The notes under the pieces were generated by a model. It worked only from the letters and a program-made list of their open reading frames with translations, had not been told where the DNA came from and made no database searches. A stretch of DNA of 64,000 nt from assembly GCA_900543805.1 (NCBI GenBank), contig UQTE01000001.1, forward strand, positions 248,001 through 312,000, read 5' to 3'. Below, in pieces: positions 43,634-53,376 of this stretch (its first letter is position 1; each line of letters opens with the position of its first letter). The DNA comes from an uncultured Sutterella sp. GTDB taxonomy: Bacteria > Pseudomonadota > Gammaproteobacteria > Burkholderiales > Burkholderiaceae_F. The position numbers and the translations under genes were made by a program.

Positions 43634-44713
43634 ATGAAGATCGGTTTGTTTTTGCATCGCTATTTCCCGTTCGGCGGCCAACAGAGGGATTTTCTGGGGG
43701 TGGCGCAGGCGCTGATAGACTGCGGCCATGTTCCTGAAATCTTTGTGATGGAGAAGACCGATCCGATTCCTTTGCCCTACGATGTTCCGGTGCATCGCAT
43801 TCGTTGCAATGCCTGGACCAACGCCGGACAAGCGAAGGACTTCTCCCGAAGGGCGTCGTCTTTGGCCGATCGATTGGGAGTGAATGTTCGGCTGGGTTTT
43901 GTGAAGATGCAGGGACTCGACTATTACTTCTGCGCGGATCCTTGCCTCAAGGCCAAGATCTCGTCTTGGAAGGCCCTCCTTCCTCGTTATCACACCTATC
44001 TTCAGTTGGAAGCATCGACCTTTCAGCGTGATGGAACGACCCGTTATTTTGCGTTGGCCGACGAGCAGGTGGAGGCCTACGCGAAGTGTTATGAAATTGA
44101 CCGACAACGTTTTGAAGTGTTGCTTCCCAACCTGCATTCGTCACTGCAAAACGGATCTTCTGGACGGGATCCCGGAATAAGGGTTCTTTTTATCGGATCC
44201 GATTTCCGAAGAAAAGGGTTGGATCGCCTTTTGGCGGCCTGCGCTTCGGTCGATGTCCGTCAATGCGAGATGCAACCCGAAATCATCATCGTGGGCAAGG
44301 GCGAAGTACCGTTGGAACTTCGCCAACGTTGCGAAAAATCCGGGTGGAAGATTTGTGCCGTGGGACCCCAGTTGGATGTCCGTCCGTTTTATGCGACAAG
44401 CAGAGTTTTGATTCATCCGGCCCGATCGGAGCCGGGCGGTTTGGTGTTGCTTGAAGCTATGTCGCAGGGACTTCCCGTCATTGCCACGGATGTGTGCGGC
44501 TATGCTCGTTTCGTCCGAGAGGGAAATGCCGGTTGGGTTCTCCCTGAAACTTCGGTTGAAGAGTCTTTGCCGAAAGTGCTTCAGGAAATCCTTTCGTTGC
44601 CCGCCATGCTGACGCAAAAAGGAACGAAGGCACTCTCGTATGTGCATGCCAAGGATTTTTTTAGCTCTCACCGCCACATTGCGAAAACGTTGTTGCAGGG
44701 GCCTCTCTCATGA
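43634..44713 (+). CDS. waaG: LPS core glucosyltransferase WaaG (RfaG), GT4
   Basis: Adds the first hexose to heptose II of the LPS inner core. The start at 43634 (MKIGLFLHRYFPFGGQQRDFLGVAQAL) gives 359 residues and the diagnostic YFPFGGxQRDF motif; the longer frame begins inside msbA. Other WaaG features are VRLGFVKMQGLDYYFCADPC, LLPRYHTYLQLEASTF, FIGSDFRRKGLDRLL and the GT-B donor site HPARSEPGGLVLLEAMSQGLPVIATDVCGYARFV. The stop overlaps the waaP start (ATGA), as expected for enzymes acting one after the other. Confidence 0.92.
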   Translation: MKIGLFLHRYFPFGGQQRDFLGVAQALIDCGHVPEIFVMEKTDPIPLPYDVPVHRIRCNAWTNAGQAKDFSRRASSLADRLGVNVRLGFVKMQGLDYYFCADPCLKAKISSWKALLPRYHTYLQLEASTFQRDGTTRYFALADEQVEAYAKCYEIDRQRFEVLLPNLHSSLQNGSSGRDPGIRVLFIGSDFRRKGLDRLLAACASVDVRQCEMQPEIIIVGKGEVPLELRQRCEKSGWKICAVGPQLDVRPFYATSRVLIHPARSEPGGLVLLEAMSQGLPVIATDVCGYARFVREGNAGWVLPETSVEESLPKVLQEILSLPAMLTQKGTKALSYVHAKDFFSSHRHIAKTLLQGPLS

Positions 44714-45480
44714 AATTGATTTTGAAAAAACCGTTTGACCAATGGGGACAGCGGGCATTTGAAAAAGTGCGCTCCCTGCAGGGAACCGTTGCGCGTTCCC
44801 TGGAGACGAGAAAGACCCTTCGCTTCGAAATGGAGGGGGGCGCGTATTACGCCAAATATCACAAAGGCGGAAGCGTCGGAGAGTTGCTCAAGAATCTTTT
44901 GAGTCTTCGAATGCCCGTGTTCAGCGCCAAAAACGAGTGGAAGGCGATCGAGCATCTTCACCGTCACGGCGTGGACACCATGACGGCCGTTGCCTACGGG
45001 TACCGCGGTGTGGCGCCTTTGTGGACGGAATCGTTTTTGATCACCGAAGAACTCAAGAACTGCATCAGCCTCGAAGACGTATTGCAGAAGGGCGTTTGGG
45101 AGACACTGACCGTAGGCGAGCGCAGAGACCTTGTGCGACTGCTCGCCGAAACTGTGAAAAGGATGCACGAGTCCGGGGTGAATCACCGCGACTGTTATCT
45201 CTGCCACTTCCTCTGGAACCGCGAAGAGAACAGACTCTACATCATCGATCTGCATCGTTCCCAGATTCGGACAAGCGTCCCCCATCGATGGCTCTTGAAG
45301 GACATTGCATCGCTCTTTTTCTCATCCTTGTCGCAAGACGTTCCTGCCACGTACTTTGCGCGCTTTGCAAAAATCTATGGTCAGGATAAATTGAAGGATC
45401 TGCTTCCGTCGATATCTAAGAAGGTGGGAAAAATTCAACGTCACAACCGGAGCTTGAAGGAAAAACGAGGGTTCTTGTAA
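44710..45480 (+). CDS. waaP: LPS core heptose(I) kinase WaaP (RfaP)
   Basis: Phosphorylates heptose I of the inner core, important for outer-membrane stability. The 256-residue protein has the kinase-like loop GVNHRDCYLCHFLWN with catalytic D161 and the metal-binding IIDLHRSQIR, plus AKYHKGG and NEWKAIEHLHRHGVDT segments of the family. It starts four bases inside waaG. Together with msbA and waaG it forms a likely core-assembly operon. Confidence 0.93.
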   Translation: MKLILKKPFDQWGQRAFEKVRSLQGTVARSLETRKTLRFEMEGGAYYAKYHKGGSVGELLKNLLSLRMPVFSAKNEWKAIEHLHRHGVDTMTAVAYGYRGVAPLWTESFLITEELKNCISLEDVLQKGVWETLTVGERRDLVRLLAETVKRMHESGVNHRDCYLCHFLWNREENRLYIIDLHRSQIRTSVPHRWLLKDIASLFFSSLSQDVPATYFARFAKIYGQDKLKDLLPSISKKVGKIQRHNRSLKEKRGFL

Positions 45481-45565
45481 CGTTGAACACATATCAGCGG
45501 ATACGGCTGACCAAAGGTATTGCTAAGCGAACTGGATTTTTGGAACACTTCTTGTTTGAACGAAA

Positions 45566-46951
45566 ATGATCAGCGTACTTTCGATTTTTCGAGTGGGACT
45601 AGGACCGTCTTCGTCCCATACCGTCGGTCCCATGCGCGCCGGTTTGGACTTTGTGAAGCAACTTGCGAAAAAAGGGTTGCTTCGTCGTGTGACCCGTGTT
45701 TCTGTTCATCTAATGGGGAGTCTCGCCGCAACCGGGAAAGGCCACGGGACCGATTCCGCTTGTCAGCTCGGATTGATGGGGTTGCCTCCGGAAACGACAA
45801 GTCCGGATCTGGCGGAAACCTCTCTGAAGCAGGTGAAGGAAGATTTGCGGTTGATTCTCAACGGCGAGCTCTCCATTTCGTTTGATCCGGAGCGGGACAT
45901 TTCTTTTGCCGCCGATGAGGTCGCTTCCTTCCACACGAATGCCGTGGATTTTGTTGCTTACGATGGAAACGAGCTCCTCTACAAGAGACGTTTCTATTCC
46001 GTCGGCGGGGGCTTTGTGGTCGCGGGTCAGGAGCAACATCCCGAATTGCCGGAGGTCGTGGAAAAGAACTCGAAATCTCCGTTGGGAGAGGTGCCCTATC
46101 CGTACAAGACGGCACGAGATTTGATTGGATTTGCCCAAACGACTCAAAAGTCCATTGCGGACGTCGTGATGGCCAATGAGTCCGTCTTTCAGGCTAAAGA
46201 GTTGGTTAATGAAAAATTGGATGCAATCTGGGAGGTGATGCATGCTTCACTCGAAAGAGGCTTGCAGCAAATCGAACCTCTTCCCGGACCTCTGAATGTG
46301 GCTCGACGTGCCAAACGTCTTGCGGATGAATTGCGTCGTGCAACCGACAACGATCATTTGGCGGTTCTGGATTGGGTGACTGCGTACGCGATGGCGGTGA
46401 GTGAAGAAAACGCCGCAGGAGGACGCGTGGTGACTGCTCCTACAAATGGGGCGGCAGGCGTTATTCCTGCGGTCATTCAATATTACCTGAAGCATTTGCC
46501 TGATGCCGATCCGCTCAAGGTGCGGGAGTTCTTGTTGACCGCTGGAGCCGTCGGTATTCTCTACAAGGAAAATGCCTCCATCTCCGGTGCGGAAGTTGGC
46601 TGTCAGGGAGAAGTGGGGGTTGCCTGTTCCATGGCTGCCGCCGGGTTGACTGCCATCATGGGAGGAACCGTCCAACAAGTCGAAAATGCTGCTGAAATCG
46701 CGATGGAGCACAACTTGGGGCTCACCTGTGACCCAGTCGCGGGTCAAGTACAGATCCCCTGCATCGAACGAAATGCGATCGCTGCGGTGAAGGCGATCTG
46801 TGCCGCCCGCATGGCGCTTCGTGGAAATGGCTCGCATTACATCAGCTTGGATCAAGTAATTCGGACGATGTATGAAACTGGAAAAGATATGCAGAGTAAA
46901 TACAAAGAAACAAGCCAAGGAGGACTGGCCGTTTGTATTGTTGAGTGCTAA
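45566..46951 (+). CDS. sdaA: L-serine dehydratase SdaA
   Basis: Iron-sulfur enzyme that deaminates serine to pyruvate and ammonia. The 461-residue protein begins [26 protein letters not shown], the beta-domain signature, and continues with the alpha-domain: [38 protein letters not shown] and [21 protein letters not shown], whose cysteines hold the [4Fe-4S] cluster. The one-chain form is as in E. coli. Codon use becomes more AT-rich towards its 3' end, next to the AT-rich GT8 gene. Confidence 0.95.
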   Translation: MISVLSIFRVGLGPSSSHTVGPMRAGLDFVKQLAKKGLLRRVTRVSVHLMGSLAATGKGHGTDSACQLGLMGLPPETTSPDLAETSLKQVKEDLRLILNGELSISFDPERDISFAADEVASFHTNAVDFVAYDGNELLYKRRFYSVGGGFVVAGQEQHPELPEVVEKNSKSPLGEVPYPYKTARDLIGFAQTTQKSIADVVMANESVFQAKELVNEKLDAIWEVMHASLERGLQQIEPLPGPLNVARRAKRLADELRRATDNDHLAVLDWVTAYAMAVSEENAAGGRVVTAPTNGAAGVIPAVIQYYLKHLPDADPLKVREFLLTAGAVGILYKENASISGAEVGCQGEVGVACSMAAAGLTAIMGGTVQQVENAAEIAMEHNLGLTCDPVAGQVQIPCIERNAIAAVKAICAARMALRGNGSHYISLDQVIRTMYETGKDMQSKYKETSQGGLAVCIVEC

Positions 46952-46965
46952 CAGATGGAGGATGT

Positions 46966-47901
46966 ATGGATCCGATCAAGGTTGTCTTTGCTTTCGATGA
47001 AAATTATGTGACTCAGGGGTTGGTGTCTGCGCTTAGTTTGTTGGATTCTTCGCGTGAGAGAGAGGAAGACGGTAAATATGAAATTTATTTTTTGATGGAT
47101 GGGCCGATTGATTCTGTGGTTGAGGATGAGTTTTCGAGGTATTTGTCTTCTTATGAGAATTTGGTTCGTTTTAAGTTTGTTGCTTCAGATGGTTTTTGTG
47201 CGGGAGGTTACGATAGCAGGCATGTAACTCGAAGCACTTTCCTTAGGTTGGAACTGCCAGAGTTATTTGGTTGCGATAAAATTATATATTCGGATGTGGA
47301 TGTTTTGTATCTTTCTGGATTGAGCGAACTGTGGCTGACGAATCTTGAGGAAAACTTTTTGGCGGCTGTTGTGGATGTTGGGTTTAATCGTAGGGCGGTT
47401 TTTGAGAAGAAAAGAAAAGAGTTGCCGTATTGGGATCGGTATTTTGCTAAACGCAGAGGGAGTTACTTTCAAGCTGGCTTAATGTTGATGAACTTAAAGA
47501 AAATGAGGGAGGAAAACATGGTCGATCGATGGCGGGAGATGTCAAACGAACGTTTTGAATACCAAGATATGGATATAATAAACATCACTTGCTATCCTTT
47601 GATAAAGAAAATAAGTACAAAATATAGTGTGATACCAGGTTATTTTAAGAGAGGGCGTTATAATGATGGAGTTGCTGAGGGTTTTTTGACTATTCAGGAA
47701 GTTGAAGAGGCTCGCAGAACTCCTGTGCTGATTCATTATGCTGGAGCACGGAAGCCTTGGAATTATCCTCCTGCTCTTGGTAATTATGAGTATTGGCGTT
47801 TTTTGAAGAAATTTCCTGCTCTTGAGGAGAAGATGTTGGGTAAGTATAATTGGTCCTGGTTTGGTCGAATTAGAAAGAGGTTTGTTTCTCCGTTGTTTTG
47901 A
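46966..47901 (+). CDS. glycosyltransferase family 8, AT-rich
   Basis: A 311-residue GT8 enzyme (LPS galactosyl- or glucosyltransferase type, WaaI/WaaJ-like). It starts at 46966 behind ATGGAGG at 46955-46961. Motifs: VVFAFDENYVTQGLVSALSLLDSS, STFLRLELPELFGCDKIIYSDVDVLYL with the DxD metal site, YFQAGLMLMNLKKM, DMDIIN, and VLIHYAGARKPW near the C-terminus. Base composition is clearly below the genome average (24 of 60 bases G or C at 47281-47340). It sits between two housekeeping genes, sdaA and rng. Transfer from another organism is likely. Confidence 0.88.
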   Translation: MDPIKVVFAFDENYVTQGLVSALSLLDSSREREEDGKYEIYFLMDGPIDSVVEDEFSRYLSSYENLVRFKFVASDGFCAGGYDSRHVTRSTFLRLELPELFGCDKIIYSDVDVLYLSGLSELWLTNLEENFLAAVVDVGFNRRAVFEKKRKELPYWDRYFAKRRGSYFQAGLMLMNLKKMREENMVDRWREMSNERFEYQDMDIINITCYPLIKKISTKYSVIPGYFKRGRYNDGVAEGFLTIQEVEEARRTPVLIHYAGARKPWNYPPALGNYEYWRFLKKFPALEEKMLGKYNWSWFGRIRKRFVSPLF

Positions 47902-47913
47902 TGGTGTTTTTTT

Positions 47914-49371
47914 GTGAATATTATTTTTGTGAATATCACGCCACGTGAATGTCGAGTGGCAGTGTTTTGTGATGGGGAGTTACAAGAAGTATTTGTAGAA
48001 CGTTCTGTCGCTAGAGGGTTGGTGGGAAATGTTTATCTAGGGCGAGTCGTTAGAGTTCTGCCTGGTATGCAAAGTGCTTTCGTGGACATCGGACTCGAGC
48101 GAACCGGCTTTTTGCATGTGGCGGACTTGTTTGAGGCACATACTGAGAACGGTGAAACCAAACCCATCGAACATGTTCTGCATGAAGGCCAGGCTTTAAT
48201 GGTGCAGGTCGCCAAAGATCCGATTGGAACCAAAGGCGCTCGCCTCACTACCACCATTTCGTTGGCCGGCCGTAAGCTCGTCTATTTGCCACGTGATCCT
48301 CACATCGGTGTTTCGCAACGAATCGAAGACGAAGCGATGCGTGAGCACCTCAAAGAGTTGCTCACAAGCATTCGCCCTGAAACGGAAAAGGGTGGCTACA
48401 TCATCCGCACCAGTGCGGAAGAGGGCGCTACTGCTGAAGAGTTTGAGCAGGACATGGCGTATCTTGGTCGACTCTGGAAAGAGATTCGTGCAAGCCGAGA
48501 AACGAAACCTGCGCCTTCGTTGCTGTACCAGGATCTCTCTCTTGCGCAGAGAGTGCTTCGTGACATGGTCCATCAAACGACCGAAGCGATCGAGATCGAC
48601 GACGAAAAGAGCTATGAGGAACTCGTTGAATTCGCCGAACGTTTCGTTCCGGACGTGCGCGGGCATTTGAAGCTCTACAAGGGAGAGCGTCCGCTCTTTG
48701 AGTTGCACGGGATTGAAGAGGAAATTTCTCGCGCTCTCGAGCGTCGCGTGGATCTGAAAAGTGGGGGATACCTTGTCTTCGATCAGACGGAAGCCATGAC
48801 GACCATCGACGTCAATACTGGGCGATTCGTCGGAAAGCGTGATTTCAGTGACACGGTCTTCAAGACCAATCTGGAAGCTGCGCAGGTCATTGCTCGGCAG
48901 CTCCGCCTTCGCAATCTCGGCGGCATCATCATCATCGATTTCATCGACATGGCTTGCGACGAACATCGTGAAGCCGTATTGGCCGAACTTCGCCGCTCCA
49001 TTGCTTCGGACCGCACTCGCATGACGGTGAGCGACTTCACCGAACTGGGACTTGTCGAAATGACGAGAAAGCGCACCCGTGAATCCCTCGCGCATGTGCT
49101 CTGTGAACCGTGCCCCGTTTGCGGCGGTCGCGGAGAACTCAAGACGGCCCGTACGGTTTGCTACGAAATCATGCGGGAGATCGTGCGTCTTTCCCGTCAG
49201 TATCAGGAAACCAAGGAATTCCGCATCGTGGCGAGCGAGGTGGTGATTGACATGTTGCTTGAAGAAGAGTCCGCCGCCTTGGAACTTCTTCAAAATTGTG
49301 TGCAAAAGCCCGTGCTCTTGGAAGTGGAATCGAGCTATCACCAAGAAGACTACGACGTCGTTCTGGCATAA
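47914..49371 (+). CDS. rng: ribonuclease G Rng
   Basis: Endoribonuclease of the RNase E/G family that matures the 16S rRNA 5' end. The start is GTG at 47914. It has 485 residues: S1 domain (VGNVYLGRVVRVLPGMQSAFVDIGLERTGFLH), the 5' sensor and RNase H-like parts, the catalytic Asp residues in TTIDVNTGRFVG and IIIIDFIDM, and the zinc-link CPVCGGRGEL. There is no RNase E scaffold tail. The first about 40 codons are AT-rich like the GT8 gene upstream, then composition returns to the genome norm. Confidence 0.95.
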   Translation: MNIIFVNITPRECRVAVFCDGELQEVFVERSVARGLVGNVYLGRVVRVLPGMQSAFVDIGLERTGFLHVADLFEAHTENGETKPIEHVLHEGQALMVQVAKDPIGTKGARLTTTISLAGRKLVYLPRDPHIGVSQRIEDEAMREHLKELLTSIRPETEKGGYIIRTSAEEGATAEEFEQDMAYLGRLWKEIRASRETKPAPSLLYQDLSLAQRVLRDMVHQTTEAIEIDDEKSYEELVEFAERFVPDVRGHLKLYKGERPLFELHGIEEEISRALERRVDLKSGGYLVFDQTEAMTTIDVNTGRFVGKRDFSDTVFKTNLEAAQVIARQLRLRNLGGIIIIDFIDMACDEHREAVLAELRRSIASDRTRMTVSDFTELGLVEMTRKRTRESLAHVLCEPCPVCGGRGELKTARTVCYEIMREIVRLSRQYQETKEFRIVASEVVIDMLLEEESAALELLQNCVQKPVLLEVESSYHQEDYDVVLA

Positions 49372-49385
49372 AAGGAAAAGAACTC

Positions 49386-50870
49386 ATGGAAGAGGCGAAG
49401 CAGACGTTTTATTGGTACGACTTGGAAACCTTCGGACTGGACCGCAGGCGCGACCGTCCTGCGCAATTTGCCGGATGCCGTACCGACGCCGATTTGAATT
49501 TCTTGGAGGGGGGATCGGGCGAGATGTTGTACATGCGGCCGAGCGAAGACTATCTTCCCTCTCCCGAAAGCGTCTTGCTGACGGGGATCACGCCTCAGGA
49601 ATGTGAGGAGCATGGTCTTCCTGAGCATGATTTCGCCCGAGAGGTGTGGAACCGCTTCAATGCCCCGGGAACGATCAGCATCGGCTACAACACGCTTGGA
49701 TTCGATAATGAAGTTTGTCGTTTTCTCTTCTGGCGCAATTTCCAAGATCCTTATGCGCACCAGTGGATGAACGGTTGCGGCATTTGGGATTTGTATCCGG
49801 TGATCGTCGCGTATTGGGCGCTCCGCGGTGACGGGATCGTTTGGCCAGACTGGAAAGACGTAACCGTTTGTCGACCGGAGGAAGAACGCAGTGGCGTTTG
49901 CTTCCGTCTGGAGGAACTCGCCAAGGCTAACGGTATCCTGCACGACCATGCGCATGATGCGCTGAGCGATGTGTTGGCGACCGTGGGTTTGGCGCAGCTC
50001 CTGAAGAAAAAAGCACCGAAGTTTTGGTGCTGGGCTTTGGAAAATCGAACCAAAGCGAAGGTGATAGAAGCTTTGGGAGAAGGACCGGTTGTCTGCGTCA
50101 AGACGATTTTCGGTCAGCAAAGAGGGTATACGGCCATCGTCCAGAAATTGGCGGTCAATCCGCAAAGCCCGAATGAGGTCTGGGTTTGGGATCTTGCGGA
50201 GGATCCTTCAAATCTGCCGAATCTGACGCAGGAGGACTGGCAACGTCTTCTTTTTGCTAAGAAAGACACTCTGCAGGAAGGTGAAAAGCGTCTGCCGATA
50301 TACCGCATCAACGTCAGCTCTTGTCCCTTTGTCTGTTCCGACTTGAGAGTTCTCTCGAATGAACGGGCTGCAAAGTACGGGATTGATAAGGTCCGTTGCC
50401 TGAGGCACTCCGAGATCCTGCCTGAGGTGATTCCTAAGTTGGGTGGTGCGGTAACGGCGCAATATGAACGCAAAGAAGCTCAGCCTGCGGATGCGGATGT
50501 GGCGCTTTATCAAAAAGGATTTGACTGCACGAGACATGACCGGGATCTGAAGAAGCGGATTGCTTCCTTCTTGGCCTCGGATCTCGGTGCAGAAAATTCT
50601 GCCTTTGATGATGCGGATTTCAACGAGCTCCTCTTCCGTAGCAGAGGCCGAAACGCTCCTGAAAGCCTCAGCGAGGAAGAACGTCGGAGTTGGCGCAAAC
50701 ACTGCGCGGAGACTCTGCGGGATGGAAAGGGCGGAGCCCGAACCATTTCCCAGTATTTCGACGAAATCGATCGATTGCAGGAAGAACATCTCGACGATGA
50801 AGCCGTTTGCGAGAAATTGGAACTCCTTTACGAGTGGGGAGAACGACTCGGCGAAAACTTCTCGTCGTAA
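49386..50870 (+). CDS. sbcB: exodeoxyribonuclease I SbcB
   Basis: 3'-5' single-strand DNA exonuclease used in recombination and mismatch repair. The start at 49386 (MEEAKQTFYWYDLETFGLDRRRDRPAQFAG) yields 494 residues. DEDDh catalytic motifs are present: WYDLETFGLD, GYNTLGFDNEVCRFLFWRNFQDPYAHQW and LHDHAHDALSDVLATVGLAQ. The C-terminal SH3-like and helical domains include DVALYQKGF and SRGRNAPESLSEEERRSWRKHCAETL. It lies 14 bases behind rng and may share its transcript. Confidence 0.95.
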   Translation: MEEAKQTFYWYDLETFGLDRRRDRPAQFAGCRTDADLNFLEGGSGEMLYMRPSEDYLPSPESVLLTGITPQECEEHGLPEHDFAREVWNRFNAPGTISIGYNTLGFDNEVCRFLFWRNFQDPYAHQWMNGCGIWDLYPVIVAYWALRGDGIVWPDWKDVTVCRPEEERSGVCFRLEELAKANGILHDHAHDALSDVLATVGLAQLLKKKAPKFWCWALENRTKAKVIEALGEGPVVCVKTIFGQQRGYTAIVQKLAVNPQSPNEVWVWDLAEDPSNLPNLTQEDWQRLLFAKKDTLQEGEKRLPIYRINVSSCPFVCSDLRVLSNERAAKYGIDKVRCLRHSEILPEVIPKLGGAVTAQYERKEAQPADADVALYQKGFDCTRHDRDLKKRIASFLASDLGAENSAFDDADFNELLFRSRGRNAPESLSEEERRSWRKHCAETLRDGKGGARTISQYFDEIDRLQEEHLDDEAVCEKLELLYEWGERLGENFSS

Positions 50871-50935
50871 TTGCACCGCGCCGGCGCTAGACTTAGAACC
50901 ACAGAATTCTCTCAAGAACCGAATGTGAGGCATTT

Positions 50936-52321
50936 ATGCTCAAGACCTACGGTATTGTTTCCGGCCTCGCCCCCAAGGGCGCCGTGACCATGAAGTCGGC
51001 TCTTCTTTCCGCAGCCGCGAACAAGGGCCTTCAGGTGGAAGTGGTGATGGACGACCGCATTCCGCCCGTGGACGCTCCCGATGCCCGTACGGCATTGGCC
51101 GATCGAAAGATTACGGTGATGGACGCCGTGTCGGCTTTGGCCGAAGAAGGCGTTACCGCCGTGTTGGTGGCTGGGTTGAAGGCGCAAACCTTTCTTCTTG
51201 AAGTGCAGACCGAGACGCAAGTTCCGGTGGTGTCTCTGTGGGAGGCTGTGGCTGACTATGCACGAAAGAAAGGTATCACCAAGATCGGCGTGCTCGGTGG
51301 TTGTGACGAGACGGAAAAGAAGGGCCTTGTTGCCGCCTTCACCGGCCTTGAACTCGTCTTCCCGTCTGACGAAATCGGCTGTTGCAGTGATCCCGCTGAT
51401 CGTGCAACACATGTCGTGCGCGTGGCGGAAGACCTGAAGGCTCAAGGAGCGGAATTGCTGTTGCCTTGGTGCGAGCATGCCGTCGAAGCGCTTGCCGTGC
51501 TCGAAGAAAAGGGCTTCCCCGTTTGCAGTCCCTACGTCTTGGTCGGGGACTATGTTGTGGAACATGAATGGAAGCGCTTGACCAAGCCCTTCAAGGTCGG
51601 CATGATCGGCGGTTTGGGGCCGGCTGCCACCGTGGACCTTTATGACAAGATCACGCGTTTCACGCCCGCCAAGGCGGACCAGGAACACATCAAGGTGGTG
51701 GTCGAACAGAATCCGCAGACGGCGGACCGCACCGCTTGTCTGTTGCACGGTGGCGACGATCCGACGCTGGCGCTCTACGACTGCGCGAAGCGCTTGGAAA
51801 AGGACGGTTGCGATGCGCTGATCGTTCCCTGCAACACGGCGCACGCTTTTGTCCCCTTCCTGGAACGCCACATCAAGGTTCCCTTCATCAACATGCAGCG
51901 CGTGACGATGGAGGAAATTCAGCACAAGCTCGGTAAGGATGCTCGAATCGGTCTGCTCGCTACGAGCGGAACCATTCAAACGGGTATCTACGCCGAAAAG
52001 GCCGAGGCCATGGGCATGCTCATTTTCACGCCGGACGAAGAACATCAGGCCCGCGTGATGGCGGCCATTTACGGTCCGCAAGGCGCTAAAGCCGGCTTTA
52101 CGGACGGAGTGTGTCGCGAAGACCTTGTTTCCGCAGCGGAATATCTGGTTGAGACCTATGACTGCAATTGCCTCATTCTCGGTTGCACGGAATTGCCCTT
52201 GATTCTTGATGAAGACGATCACTTCCCCGTTGCCGGAAAGACGGTCTGCGTGGTAGATCCGACTGCGGTGTTGGCTAGAAAGGTTGTGGAAGTGGCCATG
52301 TCTTGGAAGGGGAAGTGCTGA
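50936..52321 (+). CDS. tandem Asp/Glu racemase: degenerate N-domain plus intact C-domain
   Basis: A 461-residue fusion of two aspartate/glutamate-hydantoin racemase folds. The C-terminal half (about 219-461) is a normal amino acid racemase: VGMIGGLGPAATVDLYDKIT, the first catalytic Cys in VPCNTAHAF (C299) and the second in LGCTELPL (C417). The N-terminal half (1-215) begins YGIVSGLAPKGAVTMKSALL and has the same topology, but the first cysteine motif is VLVAGLKAQTF and only a PWCEHA (C179) remains for the second. Typical family members have about 230 residues. A weak promoter (TTGCAC 50871-50876, TAGAAC 50894-50899) precedes it, and its stop overlaps the next gene. Confidence 0.87.
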   Translation: MLKTYGIVSGLAPKGAVTMKSALLSAAANKGLQVEVVMDDRIPPVDAPDARTALADRKITVMDAVSALAEEGVTAVLVAGLKAQTFLLEVQTETQVPVVSLWEAVADYARKKGITKIGVLGGCDETEKKGLVAAFTGLELVFPSDEIGCCSDPADRATHVVRVAEDLKAQGAELLLPWCEHAVEALAVLEEKGFPVCSPYVLVGDYVVEHEWKRLTKPFKVGMIGGLGPAATVDLYDKITRFTPAKADQEHIKVVVEQNPQTADRTACLLHGGDDPTLALYDCAKRLEKDGCDALIVPCNTAHAFVPFLERHIKVPFINMQRVTMEEIQHKLGKDARIGLLATSGTIQTGIYAEKAEAMGMLIFTPDEEHQARVMAAIYGPQGAKAGFTDGVCREDLVSAAEYLVETYDCNCLILGCTELPLILDEDDHFPVAGKTVCVVDPTAVLARKVVEVAMSWKGKC

Positions 52322-53358
52322 TGCCGTCTATGTATGAGGAGTTTTGCCAATTACAGCCTGAGGTGGCGGAAATCAACCGAGCCTACAGCTTGGATGATGC
52401 TTTCCGCATGAAACTCTACTGGTTTCCCTTCAGAAAGAAGAAGCACACGCAGTGCCTGATTGGCAAAATCCAGACGACATACTGGGATTTTCTTGCTGAC
52501 GGCTATATGGCGTGGGGGATCAATGAAAAAACGATCTCTTTGATGCGCAAGGCTGTTCGGAGAAAAAAGCCTCTCTTTTTCTTTGAAGATGCCTTCGTAA
52601 GAAGTTTGTACAACAATCTTTCCGGTGCGGAGCCTGCTTTACGTTTCGGCATGGGCTTTTCTGTGGATCGGTGTGCTCCCTATTACTGCGGTGACTTGGA
52701 GACCGATCTCGAAAGGTTGATCCGGAAGCAAAGTATCTCTGATGAAGAAAGAAGCATTGCGGATACGTTGATTCGAAAAATTGTTGAGAACAATCTCTCG
52801 AAATACAACAACCAACCACTATCGGAGAAGGTTGTCTCTCCATCCGATAAGAGAAAAATTCTCGTAATCGGCCAGAACTACGGGGACATGTCGTTGGTTT
52901 TCGGGGGAGTTCGCGATGATGTTTTCGAGACGATGATCCACGACGCCATCAATGCCGGGGGAGAGGTTTACTTCAAAACTCACCCCGACATGATTGCTCT
53001 CGGACAGCAACGTGAATTCCAAGGGAAGTTGCATGTCTTGGACAAGATGTGCAACCCCATTTCTCTTCTGCGCCAGATGGATGAAGTCTATGTGGCCACG
53101 AGCCAAATGGGCTTCGAGGCTTTGTTGCTCGGCAAAAAAGTAACTGTGTACGGCAAACCGTTTTATGCTGGCTGGGGGCTCACGGAAGACAAGCAACAGT
53201 TCGAACGCCGGAACGTGAAGAAAAGCTTGGAAGAGGTTTTTACCGCGGCATATTTGACTCACCCCAAATACGTTCTTCCTGGAACGGCTTCGTTTGTGTC
53301 TCTGGATACAGTCCTTGACGAACTACTTAAGCAGAGAAAGCAACACTTTGGCTTCTGA
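52321..53358 (+). CDS. capsule polysaccharide biosynthesis protein, KpsC-like glycosyltransferase
   Basis: A 345-residue protein of the capsule polysaccharide synthesis (KpsC/LipA-type) family. The start at 52321 uses the last base of the racemase stop (TGATG). It has KPLFFFEDAFVRSL, KILVIGQNYGDMSLVFGG, GEVYFKTHPDMIALGQ, VYVATSQMGFEALLLGKKVTVYGKPFYAGWGLTED and a final helical end, the same order as in KpsC domains that transfer beta-Kdo to a lipid. It is one domain only, whereas KpsC has two. The role in a capsule or LPS cannot be assigned; no kpsMTED genes lie nearby. Confidence 0.82.
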   Translation: MPSMYEEFCQLQPEVAEINRAYSLDDAFRMKLYWFPFRKKKHTQCLIGKIQTTYWDFLADGYMAWGINEKTISLMRKAVRRKKPLFFFEDAFVRSLYNNLSGAEPALRFGMGFSVDRCAPYYCGDLETDLERLIRKQSISDEERSIADTLIRKIVENNLSKYNNQPLSEKVVSPSDKRKILVIGQNYGDMSLVFGGVRDDVFETMIHDAINAGGEVYFKTHPDMIALGQQREFQGKLHVLDKMCNPISLLRQMDEVYVATSQMGFEALLLGKKVTVYGKPFYAGWGLTEDKQQFERRNVKKSLEEVFTAAYLTHPKYVLPGTASFVSLDTVLDELLKQRKQHFGF

Positions 53359-53376
53359 TTCACAGGAATTGAGAGT

